This document shows positions 8,551 through 18,282 of a stretch of 64,000 bases of DNA, piece after piece. Under the pieces are notes generated by a model. That model searched no databases, was not told the origin of the DNA, and worked only from the letters and a program-made list of their open reading frames with translations. This DNA comes from Rossellomorea vietnamensis (GTDB lineage: Bacteria > Bacillota > Bacilli > Bacillales > Bacillaceae_B). The stretch lies in contig NZ_VTEH01000013.1 of assembly GCF_008180615.1 (NCBI RefSeq), forward strand, positions 54,483 to 118,482. Direction: 5' to 3'. Position 1 is the stretch's first letter, and every line of letters begins with the position of its first letter. Position numbers and translations under genes: made by a program.

Positions 8551-10135
8551 CCGCAAACTCTTTCTTTCTTTGCTGTCCTACCTTCATAGGAAGCTGGCAG
8601 TAAGGCATTTCAGCAGACTGCTCTCTTACGGCCTGGCAAGTGCCGCCTGTTCGTCAGCTTTCCTTGCACTTGCAGGCAGGCTGTTCGTCATTACGTGGTT
8701 ATGGGAAAAAATCGCGATAACCAGTGTCCTGCTGCTCCTTTTTTTCGCTGTTGGGGCTTTTCTAAAACGGCCGACAAGTCAGTCTGCCGCACAGCATTAT
8801 GATGAATTTGCCGGGGAAGAAGCGGTGTCCACCGCACTTTCCTGGCTCAATAAAGAAGATGTCATGCTTCAACTTCAGCGTAAAGATGCTTTAAGAAGGA
8901 TGAAAGAATCCAAGAAAAACATAGACAAGATCAGCAGGCTTAATCTTCCGAAGAAGCCTCTCTATACCGCATTGTTTCTGGTACTCATAGTTTCATTCTC
9001 CCTGGCTTTTCCAAGCACAATGATGGAACAGGCCGAGCAGAAGGAAGAAGAAAAAAAGATTATGAAAGAAGCGAAAGAAAAGGTTGAGAAACTGGCCGAA
9101 AAGAAGGACAGGGGTGAAAAAGTTAATAAGGAACTCACTGAGCTTCAAAAGGAACTGGCTGAGAGCAAGACTGCTGAAGAATCCTTGAAAAAACTTTTAG
9201 AAAAAGAAAGAAAAACAGCTCAACTAAAGAAGGAAGCGGAAGAGGCAGAAAAGAAAGTACATTCTCTTTCTGAGGCTGCTGCAGGAAACAAGCTCAATGA
9301 ACTCTCAGAGGCGCTGCAAAACATGGATCAAAAAAAACTTCAGGAAGCAATGAAGCAGCTTAAAAACAAGCAAAGCCTGAGTAAAGAAGAGCTTGCAGGA
9401 CTGCAAAAAATGCAGGAAGCAACAGAGGGGGAAGGGAAAGATCTCAGACAGCTTACAGAGGAACAGCTTAAGGAAATGCTGGCAAACCTAGAGAAATCAC
9501 TGGAAGAAGCGATTGCTGCTGCGTCGTCCCTTTCGCAAACAGCGGCTGCCCAGAAAGACCTGCAGCAGCTTGCGAATAATCTGAACCAGCAAATGGCCGC
9601 GGCTGATTTAGGCGCAGCCCAATCGCTGGCTTTCAATAATTCTTCATCCAACCCTTCTGCTTCTGGACAAAACCCACCAGGAGGAAAAGCAAGTAATCCT
9701 TCACAAAGCGGAAACGGCCAGGGAACAGGCAGCGGTTCTTCCGGAAGTGGTTCGGGTTCAGGGTCAGGTTCGGGAACAGGTACTGGATCTGGTTCTGGAG
9801 CAGGTTCGGGAACTGGCTCTGGGAATGGAAGTGGTCAAGGAGGCGGTAATGGAGCCGGCTCCGGACAAGGGTCAAGAGAACTAGTGACCGTTCCTGACCG
9901 TTTGGGAGGAAAGACGAATCAGTCTGTTGATAATGGCCAGCTTGGACAAGGTTCCGGTGAAAGGCAGACAACGGACGAGGGCCCAACTCTCAAGGGATCA
10001 GCAAGACCTTACAATGAGGTTTATGGAGAGTATGAACAGGCTTATCGGGAAAGTGTCGACCGAATGGCACTGCCTTCTAATCTTGAAAATGTAGTAAAGA
10101 ATTACTTCAGTGAATTGAATCCGGAAGGGGAGTAA
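8543..10135 (+). CDS. Membrane protein with long coiled coil and Gly/Ser-rich linker
   Basis: A 530-residue protein. Two membrane helices lie near residues 25-75 and a third at about 145-160. A highly charged Lys/Glu coiled coil follows at about 170-330, then an Ala-rich region, a low-complexity Gly/Ser/Thr linker of about 75 residues (near 390-455), and a conserved-looking C-terminus (YNEVYGEYEQAYRESVDRMA ... NYFSEL). The layout resembles DUF4175-type proteins found beside MoxR and DUF58 genes, where the C-terminal tail may bind the ATPase. That binding role is inference. Confidence 0.75.
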   Translation: MHDRKLFLSLLSYLHRKLAVRHFSRLLSYGLASAACSSAFLALAGRLFVITWLWEKIAITSVLLLLFFAVGAFLKRPTSQSAAQHYDEFAGEEAVSTALSWLNKEDVMLQLQRKDALRRMKESKKNIDKISRLNLPKKPLYTALFLVLIVSFSLAFPSTMMEQAEQKEEEKKIMKEAKEKVEKLAEKKDRGEKVNKELTELQKELAESKTAEESLKKLLEKERKTAQLKKEAEEAEKKVHSLSEAAAGNKLNELSEALQNMDQKKLQEAMKQLKNKQSLSKEELAGLQKMQEATEGEGKDLRQLTEEQLKEMLANLEKSLEEAIAAASSLSQTAAAQKDLQQLANNLNQQMAAADLGAAQSLAFNNSSSNPSASGQNPPGGKASNPSQSGNGQGTGSGSSGSGSGSGSGSGTGTGSGSGAGSGTGSGNGSGQGGGNGAGSGQGSRELVTVPDRLGGKTNQSVDNGQLGQGSGERQTTDEGPTLKGSARPYNEVYGEYEQAYRESVDRMALPSNLENVVKNYFSELNPEGE

Positions 10136-10139
10136 CACA

Positions 10140-11147
10140 TTGACAGAACTTGCTATCAAAGAACAGAAGCTGCATGAAGCAGCCGAAACCTACCGAAAAA
10201 TTAAGGGTGAAATCGGTAAGTTCATCGTCGGACAAGAAGAAACCGTTGAGCAGGTCCTATGGGCAGTATTTTCAGGTGGGCATGCGCTTCTGGAAGGCTT
10301 ACCGGGCCTCGGAAAGACGATGCTTGTCCGTACTATATCAGATGTAATGGATCTTCAATTTTCCAGAATCCAGTACACTCCAGACTTAATGCCGACAGAT
10401 ATAACCGGCACGATGATGATCCAGCCGGATGAACAGGGGCGGCAGAAATTCCATTTCCACCAGGGACCTATCTTTTCGAATATCGTCCTCGCGGATGAAA
10501 TCAACAGGGCGACCCCCAAAACACAGAGCTCCTTATTAGAAGCGATGCAGGAGCAGACGGTGACCGTGCTTGGTGAAATGAAGAAGCTTCCAAAGCCTTT
10601 CTTTGTCCTGGCTACTCAAAACCCGATCGAACTAGAAGGAACGTATCCGCTTCCTGAAGCCCAAATGGACCGCTTCCTTCTAAAGATCAACATTGAGGCA
10701 CCGAGAAGAGAGGAATTAAAGGAAATCGCCTTGAGAACAACTGGGCTGGAAGAGATTGTATTGAATAAGCAGGTTGATGCAGAATTCATTTTGAATACGC
10801 AGAACCTCGCAAAAGAAATAGTCGTGGCTGACCATATCCTTGATTATGCTGTGTCTTTAATCCTGGCAACCTCGCCCGACCAAGAATCATCTCCAGATAT
10901 CGTAAAAAACAATGTACGATACGGGTCAGGTCCAAGGGGCTTGCAGAGTTTGATCAAGGTAGCGAAAGTACGGGCTTTATTTTCTGGAAGGTACCACGTT
11001 TCAGTCGGTGATCTGAAGACAGCGGCTCTGCCTGTTCTCCGCCATCGAATCTTCCTAAACTTTGAAGGAGAAGCTTCTGGGATATCTCAGGACCATATCA
11101 TCCAGGAAGTTCTTGCTTCTGTCGATAAAAACGGGAGCGCTAAATGA
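10140..11147 (+). CDS. MoxR family AAA+ ATPase
   Basis: A 335-residue AAA+ ATPase with a TTG start. Walker A is GLPGLGKT (residues 53-60), Walker B VLADEINR (about 117-124), and sensor 1 ATQNP. The lid ends with RHRIFLNFEGEA, typical of MoxR. MoxR ATPases act with von Willebrand A proteins as chaperones or activators, and here the next three genes encode a DUF58 and two VWA proteins. The gene follows the coiled-coil gene by 4 bases and overlaps the DUF58 gene by 4. Confidence 0.93.
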   Translation: MTELAIKEQKLHEAAETYRKIKGEIGKFIVGQEETVEQVLWAVFSGGHALLEGLPGLGKTMLVRTISDVMDLQFSRIQYTPDLMPTDITGTMMIQPDEQGRQKFHFHQGPIFSNIVLADEINRATPKTQSSLLEAMQEQTVTVLGEMKKLPKPFFVLATQNPIELEGTYPLPEAQMDRFLLKINIEAPRREELKEIALRTTGLEEIVLNKQVDAEFILNTQNLAKEIVVADHILDYAVSLILATSPDQESSPDIVKNNVRYGSGPRGLQSLIKVAKVRALFSGRYHVSVGDLKTAALPVLRHRIFLNFEGEASGISQDHIIQEVLASVDKNGSAK

Positions 11148-12013
11148 TGCTGCTTTCTCCACGTATTTTACAGCGCTCCACAAAGCATGCTCTTGTGATG
11201 AGGAAATCGGTCAGGGGAATGCATAAAGGAGAGAGGCGTTCGTCCAAGCAGGGTACATCCCTGGAATTCTCTGATTTTCGGACGTATGTCCCGGGGGATG
11301 ATCCTAGATTAATAGACTGGAACGCTTTTGCCCGGACACAGAAACATTATATCAAGCGCTATCTTGATGAACAGGAACTGTTCGTTACCATCTATTTGGA
11401 CTGCTCAAAGTCGATGATGATCCCGGCTGCGAAGTGGGAGATGGCCAAGTCCCTGGCTGCATGTCTCGGGTATATGTCCTTGGTGCATGATGACAGGGTT
11501 TCCGTCTATCCCGCCGGAAGCGGGGCTCCTTCCTTCCTGCATAAGAAAGGCAGAGCTTTCGCTGGAAGACTGGTAACTTATCTAACAGAATTAAAAATTC
11601 CAGCAGGCTCAGAAACCTTCTGGAGAAGACTGGCAGAAATACAGCAAAAGAGAAACGGTCTGACTCTCATTATCAGCGACCTTCTGGAACCGGTTGAGCA
11701 TATAAAAGAAGCGTTGAAAAGGATGCAGGCTTCCAGGCAGGAAATCAGGATAGTACAGGTTCTCAGTCCAGATGAACTCAAGCCTTCTTTTCATGGGGAC
11801 CTGAAGCTTGTCGACAGTGAGTCTAAAGAGCCGCGGGAGGTTTCCATCAGCAGAAAAGTACTGCATGAATACGAGGAACGGCTGCAGGCACATAACAACG
11901 AATTGGAAAGATTCTGCAGAGAAAGAGGAATCGGTTATCTGCAGTGCTCATCGGCACAGCCCTTAGAGGAACTGGTTTTCTCTTCAATGGCTGGAAAAGG
12001 ATGGGTCATGTGA
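11144..12013 (+). CDS. DUF58 domain protein, MoxR partner
   Basis: A 289-residue soluble protein. The DUF58 signature YVPGDDPRLIDWNAFARTQ is at about residues 47-65, followed by a VWA-like fold whose metal site reads YLDCSKSM (DxSxS). Unlike many DUF58 proteins it has no N-terminal membrane helices. It overlaps moxR by 4 bases (ATGA). DUF58 proteins are regular partners of MoxR ATPases; the client is unknown. Confidence 0.88.
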   Translation: MMLLSPRILQRSTKHALVMRKSVRGMHKGERRSSKQGTSLEFSDFRTYVPGDDPRLIDWNAFARTQKHYIKRYLDEQELFVTIYLDCSKSMMIPAAKWEMAKSLAACLGYMSLVHDDRVSVYPAGSGAPSFLHKKGRAFAGRLVTYLTELKIPAGSETFWRRLAEIQQKRNGLTLIISDLLEPVEHIKEALKRMQASRQEIRIVQVLSPDELKPSFHGDLKLVDSESKEPREVSISRKVLHEYEERLQAHNNELERFCRERGIGYLQCSSAQPLEELVFSSMAGKGWVM

Positions 12014-12022
12014 GGTGAGAAA

Positions 12023-13849
12023 ATGGGATTTTTAACGCCGTCATCTTTATGGCTTGGAGGTTTCCTAGCTGTACTGATATTATTTTATTTATTTCGTAAG
12101 GAATTCACAGAAAAAGAGATTTCCTCTACTATTCTATGGGATCACCTCGTTCAAGAGTGGAAAGCGAATAGATGGTGGAGAAAGCTTCAGCGCCACCTTC
12201 TTCTATTACTGCAGATTTTAATCGTCTGCCTGTTGGTATTGGCGATGGCCCAGCCTTTTTACACGGGATCGGGTATCAGCGGCAGCCATGTGGTAGTTGT
12301 CCTCGATCCTTCTGCATCCATGGGTGCAAGGGAAGGAGAGGCGACCAGATTTCAAGCGGCAAAAGAGGCCGTTTTGGATATGGTCGATTCACTAGGAAGC
12401 GGCCAGCAGATGAGCCTCCTGGCTGCCGGGAAGGTTCCGCAGCTTCTGTTCTGTGAAGAAACAGATAAGAACACGATGAAAAGGAAAATCAACGAGTTAG
12501 AAGCGACATTTGAAGAAGATAACATGATACAGGCCGCGGGATATGCAACTTCGCTTGCACCCGAAGGAGAAGGAGAAATTCACCTCTTTACAGACTCTTT
12601 GAAAAAAGAAGAGCTGAAAAAGGTTCCTTCTTCCCATAAATTCGTGGTTCACAATATTGGTAAACAAATGAACAATCTTTCTCTTCGCGCGTTTGGTGCT
12701 GCTGAAAAGGAAGGGACTATTACCGGTGTACTCACAATAGCTAATGAAAGTGAGAAAGACACCAATGTATCTGTCTCAATAGAGGGGGATGGCGGCAGTG
12801 TGGCCAAGAATATTCTTGTTAAAGCGGAAGCCGCCGAGCTGCTTTACATAAATGACCTTGCACCATCAGCTTTTTATGAAGCGATTATAACAAATGAAGA
12901 TGATTACCAAGCGGACAACACGATCTCAGCCATACTGGGTGATTCTGCTTCAGCAGAAGTATATTTGGCGGGGGAAACCAATCCTTTTTTAGAAAAAGTT
13001 CTGCCTCTGCTTGGGTACGATCCAGTAGTACTATCTGAAAATGAAGAGGGAGAAATACTATATCCTGATGATGGTTCAGGTGTTTATATCTTATCGGGGA
13101 TAGAGCAGGAAGATTGGCCTGCAGGACCTAAATTCATCTTATCTCCTGTACCTGGTGGAAGTTTAAACGTGGGAGAAGAAATAGAAACAGAAGAGGGACT
13201 TTCAGTTGAAGATTCTCATCCTCTTCTCAGTTATGTGGAGATGGAAGACGTTTATCTTCAATCCAGAAAACCTTTTACTTCCAGCAGCCTCGAATCGATT
13301 GTCTGGAGCGGAGATGAACCGGTAATCAGCAGCGGAACATATGAAGGAAGTCCAATGGTGATGGCAGCAATGGATTTGGAAGATTCCGATTGGCCGCTTC
13401 AGCCCGGATTTCCAATCTTTATAAAAAATGCCCTCCACTACCTTCAGGAGGAAAATCAAACCCTTGGCTACGCTTCTCCAAATGAAGAAAAGCAGGTCTC
13501 CTTTTCTTCTGACAGTAAAGCAGCAGAAATTTTCGATCCACTGACTAATGCAGTATCAGATAAAGTGGAGCTCAATTCCGATTCGATCCGCATGCCAGGA
13601 ACTCCGGGAATTTACGCACTGAAAGAAACATCAGATTCAGGAACAAGAGACCGCTATTTTGCTGTTTTGCTTTCTGAAAAAGAACAAACCATCGCATCGG
13701 AAGAATCCTTTGCCATCGGGGGCAGTCGAAGCAGTGAAGAGGATGATAGCACAAAAAGTATTCATCCTCTTTGGAAATGGGCAGCTCTGTTGGCATTCAT
13801 ACTGCTGATTCTGGAATGGGAGGTATACCGCCGTGGAATTACAACTTGA
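12023..13849 (+). CDS. BatA-like membrane protein with VWA domain
   Basis: A 608-residue protein. An N-terminal BatA-type module carries two membrane helices (about 8-22 and 55-78). The VWA domain follows with the metal-ion-dependent adhesion site VVVLDPSASMGA (DxSxS) near residues 90-101. A long extracytoplasmic region and a C-terminal helix (about 578-598) complete it. The family sits beside MoxR and DUF58 genes. It has AGGTGAG before the ATG. It overlaps the next gene by 17 bases. Confidence 0.85.
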   Translation: MGFLTPSSLWLGGFLAVLILFYLFRKEFTEKEISSTILWDHLVQEWKANRWWRKLQRHLLLLLQILIVCLLVLAMAQPFYTGSGISGSHVVVVLDPSASMGAREGEATRFQAAKEAVLDMVDSLGSGQQMSLLAAGKVPQLLFCEETDKNTMKRKINELEATFEEDNMIQAAGYATSLAPEGEGEIHLFTDSLKKEELKKVPSSHKFVVHNIGKQMNNLSLRAFGAAEKEGTITGVLTIANESEKDTNVSVSIEGDGGSVAKNILVKAEAAELLYINDLAPSAFYEAIITNEDDYQADNTISAILGDSASAEVYLAGETNPFLEKVLPLLGYDPVVLSENEEGEILYPDDGSGVYILSGIEQEDWPAGPKFILSPVPGGSLNVGEEIETEEGLSVEDSHPLLSYVEMEDVYLQSRKPFTSSSLESIVWSGDEPVISSGTYEGSPMVMAAMDLEDSDWPLQPGFPIFIKNALHYLQEENQTLGYASPNEEKQVSFSSDSKAAEIFDPLTNAVSDKVELNSDSIRMPGTPGIYALKETSDSGTRDRYFAVLLSEKEQTIASEESFAIGGSRSSEEDDSTKSIHPLWKWAALLAFILLILEWEVYRRGITT

Positions 13850-16628
13850 TCAGCCTTTGTGGCTATTGCTCCTTCCAGCAGCAGCTGTTGGACTGTTTCT
13901 ATTTTGGAAAAGCCGGACAGGAATCCCCCTTCTTGAAAAGAGGCTGATTCTTACCATCCGCTCTCTCATTGTTCTCCTGGTCGTTCTGGCCTTGGCTGGC
14001 TTGCAGGTCCTGATTCCGGTCAGCGGGATATCGACCGTCTTTGTTGCCGACCAATCGGACAGTCTGAAAAATCAGGAAGAAGCCATCCGTAGTGCTATTG
14101 ATGAAGCAGCAAAAGAAATAAAGGCGGATGATAAATATGGAGTGATTTCCACTGGAACCACCTCCGTCGTTGAACGGCCGCTGAAGGAGAAAACAGACGC
14201 CGGCATCCAGTTCCGCAGTGAATTGGATACTTTCAGTACAGATCTATCCAGCGGGCTGCGACTAGGCGGAAACTTGATTCCATCTTATACAAGCGGCAGG
14301 GTTGTCCTCCTTTCAGATGGAAATGAAAATGGCGGTGATGCTGCGGAGCAGGCAGCATATCTGAAACAGCAAGGCTTAACGGTCGATGTGTTTCCTGTGG
14401 AACCGGTATATGGGGAAGATACAGCCATAAGTTCTTTAGAACTTCCCGATACTCAATTTCTGGGAGAAACTGCAAAGATCGAAATCGAATTAGAAAGCAA
14501 TATCGCATCAGAAAGCCGGATCAGAATTTTTGAAAATGACAAACCGGTGATTGACAGCGGTGTATCCATACAGCCTGGAAAAAACCACTTTGCTTTTCAG
14601 CATAAAGCCTCTGAAGAAGGGTTTCGGCAATATAGGGCAGAAGTGATTACAGGTGGAGATACCATCAGTGAAAATAATGAAGCTTTTGCTTTCACTACTG
14701 TGGCAGGCGAACCGAAAGTACTTGTCGTAGAAAATACAGCCGGCGAAGGAAGCAATCTGACAGAGTCCCTTCTTGCTTCCGGCTTGAGAGTAGATGTAAT
14801 TTCTCCTGAAATGCTTCCGACTGTCCTATCGGGCTATGTACAGTATCAGTCGATTGCGTTCGTGAATGTTCCTGCCACTAAAGTGACGGGGCAGCAGATG
14901 GAGCTGATTCACAGTGCAGTCAAGGATTTCGGAACAGGTTTTGTTATGGCAGGAGGAGAAGACAGTTTTGGACTAGGCGGCTATTTTAAAACTCCGATAG
15001 AAAAATTGCTGCCGGTAAATATGGAGCTGAAAGGAAAGAAGGAACTTCCTTCTCTCGGAATGGTCATCGTCCTGGACAGATCCGGCAGTATGGCCGGGTA
15101 CAAACTTCAACTGGCAAAAGAAGCAGCAACCCGATCGGCTGAACTGCTGAGAGAAAAAGATACATTGGGATTCATCGCTTTCGATGACCGGCCGTGGCAA
15201 ATTATCGAGACAAAGCCCATTGGTGATAAAGACAAAGCAGTAGAACAAATCAACGGGCTGACTGCAGGAGGAGGGACTAACATCTTTCCATCCCTGGAGC
15301 TTGCCTATGAGCAGCTGACACCTCTCGAACTGCAGCGGAAACATATCATTCTATTGACTGATGGACAGTCAGCGACCTCGCCCGATTACCTTACAACCAT
15401 AGGAGAGGGAAAATCGAATAATATTACCCTTTCCACTGTGGCGATAGGGGACGGGTCGGATCGGGTTCTACTGGAGGAACTGGCTGAAGAAGGCGGGGGA
15501 AGATTCTATGATGCCGTCGACTCTTCTACCATACCGAGCATTCTCTCAAGGGAAACCGTCTTAACGACGAGGACTTATATAGAAGATGACCCTTTTTACC
15601 CTATCCCAGTGGGAGGCAGCGGCTTGGATGATTTATTCAATGCCGGAATTCCGCAGATGAATACGTATGTTGCGACCACACTAAAGGGCCGCGCGGACTC
15701 CGTACTCTTGAGTGAAAAAGACGACCCTGTTCTGGCAAGATGGCAGTACGGAATAGGGAGGACTGCCTCCTGGACCTCGGACATCCCTGGAGAGTGGTCC
15801 GGGGACTGGCCTATTTGGGAAAGGTGGCCGGATTTGTGGAATCAGCTAGTCACCTGGACACTGCCAAACTATCAAAATACAGCATTTGAAGTCAGCCAGA
15901 CCCTGAATGGAAACGAAATGAATGTTTCGATCTCTCAACCAGACTTCCAAGCAGTCCCTATGGATGCCGTACTCGTGAATAATAAAGGAGAGGAAACTGC
16001 CTCTTCCTTCAGAACCACTGGTCCCGGAGAATATGAAATGACCTTCGCAGCCCAGCCAGGAACCTATATCCTTCAACTGATTGAAGAAAACGGCGAGGAA
16101 GGAAATGGGGTATTCCGTACAGGCATCTCGGTTCCTTATTCTTCAGAATACCGGCTCATGGAGGCCAACCTTGCGAACCTGGAAAGAATTGCTGAGGCAG
16201 GTGGAGGCGAGGTTCTCTCTTCATCAGAATGCCTTTTTAAGGATAACCTGCCGAAATCTTTTACTAAATCAAGTATTCACCAATGGCTGGTATTGACCGC
16301 TTTCTTCTTACTATTTTTGGAGATCGCCCTGCGCAGGTTCGGTTTGGCAGGACCTGCAGCCGCCTTCGCCAAAAAGAAAGAAAAAAGGCAGGAAGAAAAG
16401 CAGCAAAATCAGAAAGTAAAAATGGAGCATTTCAAGAAGCTTCAAACCTCCGCTTCCAAAAAGAAGGAACCACCAAAAAGGGTGGAGCCGAAGCCTGCTA
16501 AATCTCAAACAAAAACCCTGGAAAAGGAACTCCCCCCTAAAAGGGTGCAGGCTAAACCTCCTCAAGAAGCCAATCGCTCAGAAACCATGAACCGGCTTAT
16601 TGAAGCGAAAAAGAAAAAGAAGAGATGA
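13833..16628 (+). CDS. Very large VWA / glutamine amidotransferase-like membrane protein
   Basis: A 931-residue protein starting at GTG inside the end of the BatA-like gene. Two N-terminal membrane helices (about 9-26 and 37-58) are followed by a first VWA-like domain with the site VADQSDS (about 70-76), a class I glutamine amidotransferase-like region (about 290-400), and a second VWA domain with an intact site VLDRSGSM (about 411-418). A membrane helix at about 810-830 precedes a 100-residue tail rich in Lys, Pro and Gln that should be cytoplasmic. It is the last gene of the operon. Confidence 0.85.
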   Translation: MELQLDQPLWLLLLPAAAVGLFLFWKSRTGIPLLEKRLILTIRSLIVLLVVLALAGLQVLIPVSGISTVFVADQSDSLKNQEEAIRSAIDEAAKEIKADDKYGVISTGTTSVVERPLKEKTDAGIQFRSELDTFSTDLSSGLRLGGNLIPSYTSGRVVLLSDGNENGGDAAEQAAYLKQQGLTVDVFPVEPVYGEDTAISSLELPDTQFLGETAKIEIELESNIASESRIRIFENDKPVIDSGVSIQPGKNHFAFQHKASEEGFRQYRAEVITGGDTISENNEAFAFTTVAGEPKVLVVENTAGEGSNLTESLLASGLRVDVISPEMLPTVLSGYVQYQSIAFVNVPATKVTGQQMELIHSAVKDFGTGFVMAGGEDSFGLGGYFKTPIEKLLPVNMELKGKKELPSLGMVIVLDRSGSMAGYKLQLAKEAATRSAELLREKDTLGFIAFDDRPWQIIETKPIGDKDKAVEQINGLTAGGGTNIFPSLELAYEQLTPLELQRKHIILLTDGQSATSPDYLTTIGEGKSNNITLSTVAIGDGSDRVLLEELAEEGGGRFYDAVDSSTIPSILSRETVLTTRTYIEDDPFYPIPVGGSGLDDLFNAGIPQMNTYVATTLKGRADSVLLSEKDDPVLARWQYGIGRTASWTSDIPGEWSGDWPIWERWPDLWNQLVTWTLPNYQNTAFEVSQTLNGNEMNVSISQPDFQAVPMDAVLVNNKGEETASSFRTTGPGEYEMTFAAQPGTYILQLIEENGEEGNGVFRTGISVPYSSEYRLMEANLANLERIAEAGGGEVLSSSECLFKDNLPKSFTKSSIHQWLVLTAFFLLFLEIALRRFGLAGPAAAFAKKKEKRQEEKQQNQKVKMEHFKKLQTSASKKKEPPKRVEPKPAKSQTKTLEKELPPKRVQAKPPQEANRSETMNRLIEAKKKKKR

Positions 16629-16636
16629 CCCAAAAA

Positions 16637-16677
16637 GAAACAAGCGCCGCAATGGGAATTTCCCTTGCGGTGTTTCT
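16637..16677 (+). terminator. Terminator of the MoxR/ABC operon
   Basis: GAAACAAGCGCCGCAATGGG pairs with the downstream TCCCTTGCGG and TGTTTC to form a long, slightly imperfect hairpin followed by TATAATATTTATT. It sits 8 bases after the last operon gene. Confidence 0.7.
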
Positions 16678-16700
16678 ATAATATTTATTGGAGGCTGGAA

Positions 16701-17345
16701 ATGGCTAAAACAAGTTTGCCCAATCTTAATGGAAATTTGTTGACTGAGTCTTTTGATGAAAAAGAAATTTTTCTTATACAAAATGGAAAAGAACACAAGG
16801 CAGGAACAACAACAGAGAAGCTGAAATACATCGAAGTGAACGGACACAAAGCAATTGAGAGAGTGCAAACATTGTCATCCCCTATCATTGGCAATAGAAA
16901 AGGCGTAACAGTTGTGGATAGACACACTCTTAAACCCATATCGTTTACAGATTTTGTTGATGGAGTTCAAAAACATAAAGCGCTATATAAAAATGACGCT
17001 GTACATATAACAGATGATAATAATAGAGAATCGGTCCAAACTCTCAATCATTCTTTTGATACATTTTCAGTTGAAATGATACTTAGAGTGCTGCCTTTGA
17101 AGGAGGGTTTTTCTATAGAATTTCAAGGATTTAATCCTGCTTCTGCTTCAGCAGTTGATATCTATGTTGAGACAGCTGAAATGGAAAGGGTTAAACGAAA
17201 CTCTTTAGAAATGGCCAATGCCTGGAAAGTCAAAACATTCTATGGGGAAACCCTTCAATACTATTGGATTGATAACGTCCAGAGAGAGCTGCTGAAACAA
17301 TCATCTGATATTGGGGAAGGGATCACAATGGAATTCCGCAGATAA
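16701..17345 (+). CDS. Unknown protein, DUF3108-like beta fold
   Basis: A 214-residue soluble protein without signal peptide. The start is taken at ATG 16701, which has GGAGG at good spacing; the frame runs 12 codons further up into the terminator of the previous operon. Features such as VVDRHTLKPISF in the middle and YYWIDNVQRELLKQ near the end recall DUF3108-type proteins, but this is only a resemblance. The gene stands alone before an acetyltransferase. Confidence 0.65.
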   Translation: MAKTSLPNLNGNLLTESFDEKEIFLIQNGKEHKAGTTTEKLKYIEVNGHKAIERVQTLSSPIIGNRKGVTVVDRHTLKPISFTDFVDGVQKHKALYKNDAVHITDDNNRESVQTLNHSFDTFSVEMILRVLPLKEGFSIEFQGFNPASASAVDIYVETAEMERVKRNSLEMANAWKVKTFYGETLQYYWIDNVQRELLKQSSDIGEGITMEFRR

Positions 17346-17379
17346 AATTTAAGAATTTAATCAAGGAGGAGAGAGCTGA

Positions 17380-17937
17380 ATGATTTATAATAAAGTAAAT
17401 GAAACGATAACGAGCAGGCGGCTGGTTTTAAGGAGGTTTCTGCCTTCTGATTCGTCTGAGGTTGCGAGGCTTTGTAATAACTTTAACTTATACAGAAATA
17501 CGATGTACCTTCCATATCCCTACTCAACACAAGATGCGCTGTCCTGGATTGAGTCTCACTCTCTTAATTTCAGGGAGGATAAATTATATGAATTTGCCGT
17601 TACTGATAAGGGTACGGGGACTCTCTATGGAGCAATAGCTCTGTCAAACAATCACCATAACCGTCATGGTGAAATCGCTTATTGGATCGGAGAAGAGTAT
17701 TGGGGAAAAGGGTATGCGACTGAGGCAGCGGAAACTATGCTGAAATACGCTTTTGCTGAGAAGAACTATCATAAAGTGTTTGCCCGTCACTTTGGTTCCA
17801 ATCCATCTTCAGGCAGGGTATTGAAGAAGATCGGGATGGAGAAAGAAGGGGTACTTAAAGAACATATAGTGAAGGACGACCTCTATGAAGATCTTTTTTA
17901 CTATGGAGTAATGAATCCTGGCAGCTTTAAGGACTAA
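17380..17937 (+). CDS. GNAT family N-acetyltransferase, RimJ/RimL-like
   Basis: A 185-residue acetyltransferase. The N-terminus RRLVLRRFLPSDS and the acetyl-CoA binding segment GEEYWGKGYATEAAETML (about 106-123) are diagnostic for the RimJ/RimL branch of GNAT, as is NPSSGRVLKKIGMEKEG near the end. AAGGAGGAGAG lies before the ATG. The acceptor is unknown; ribosomal protein or small-molecule acetylation are both possible. A second such gene lies at 39265. Confidence 0.85.
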   Translation: MIYNKVNETITSRRLVLRRFLPSDSSEVARLCNNFNLYRNTMYLPYPYSTQDALSWIESHSLNFREDKLYEFAVTDKGTGTLYGAIALSNNHHNRHGEIAYWIGEEYWGKGYATEAAETMLKYAFAEKNYHKVFARHFGSNPSSGRVLKKIGMEKEGVLKEHIVKDDLYEDLFYYGVMNPGSFKD

Positions 17938-18001
17938 GACAAGTGTTTAAACGAGATGACTGACTTTAGAAACTGAAAAAGACTTAATAAGGAGGTTTCC
18001 T

Positions 18002-18235
18002 ATGGAATTCAGATTGCCGGACAGCATAAAAGAAAACTTTTGGAAGCTGTTCTTCATTGTTATGCTATTCGTTAGTATCAAGACTCTCTTTTACGATTGG
18101 GAAGTTCAATATTACGGATTTAATGAACTGGATGACTATGGAAGCTTATCCTTCGCCCTCATCGTGGGAGCTTTGGAAAGTGCATTGATTACAGTGTTTT
18201 TGTTATGGGTGTTCAGTAAGCTCTTGAAGAGATGA
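18002..18235 (+). CDS. Small membrane protein, unknown
   Basis: A 77-residue protein with two predicted helices (about 12-28 and 50-72) joined by an acidic loop (NELDDYG). AAGGAGG lies 7 bases before the ATG. No family recognised. It stands between an acetyltransferase and an APH-family kinase. Confidence 0.6.
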   Translation: MEFRLPDSIKENFWKLFFIVMLFVSIKTLFYDWEVQYYGFNELDDYGSLSFALIVGALESALITVFLLWVFSKLLKR

Positions 18236-18282
18236 TTCCTTAGTAATACTAATAAATATAAAAAATCAAGGTGGATAAAATC

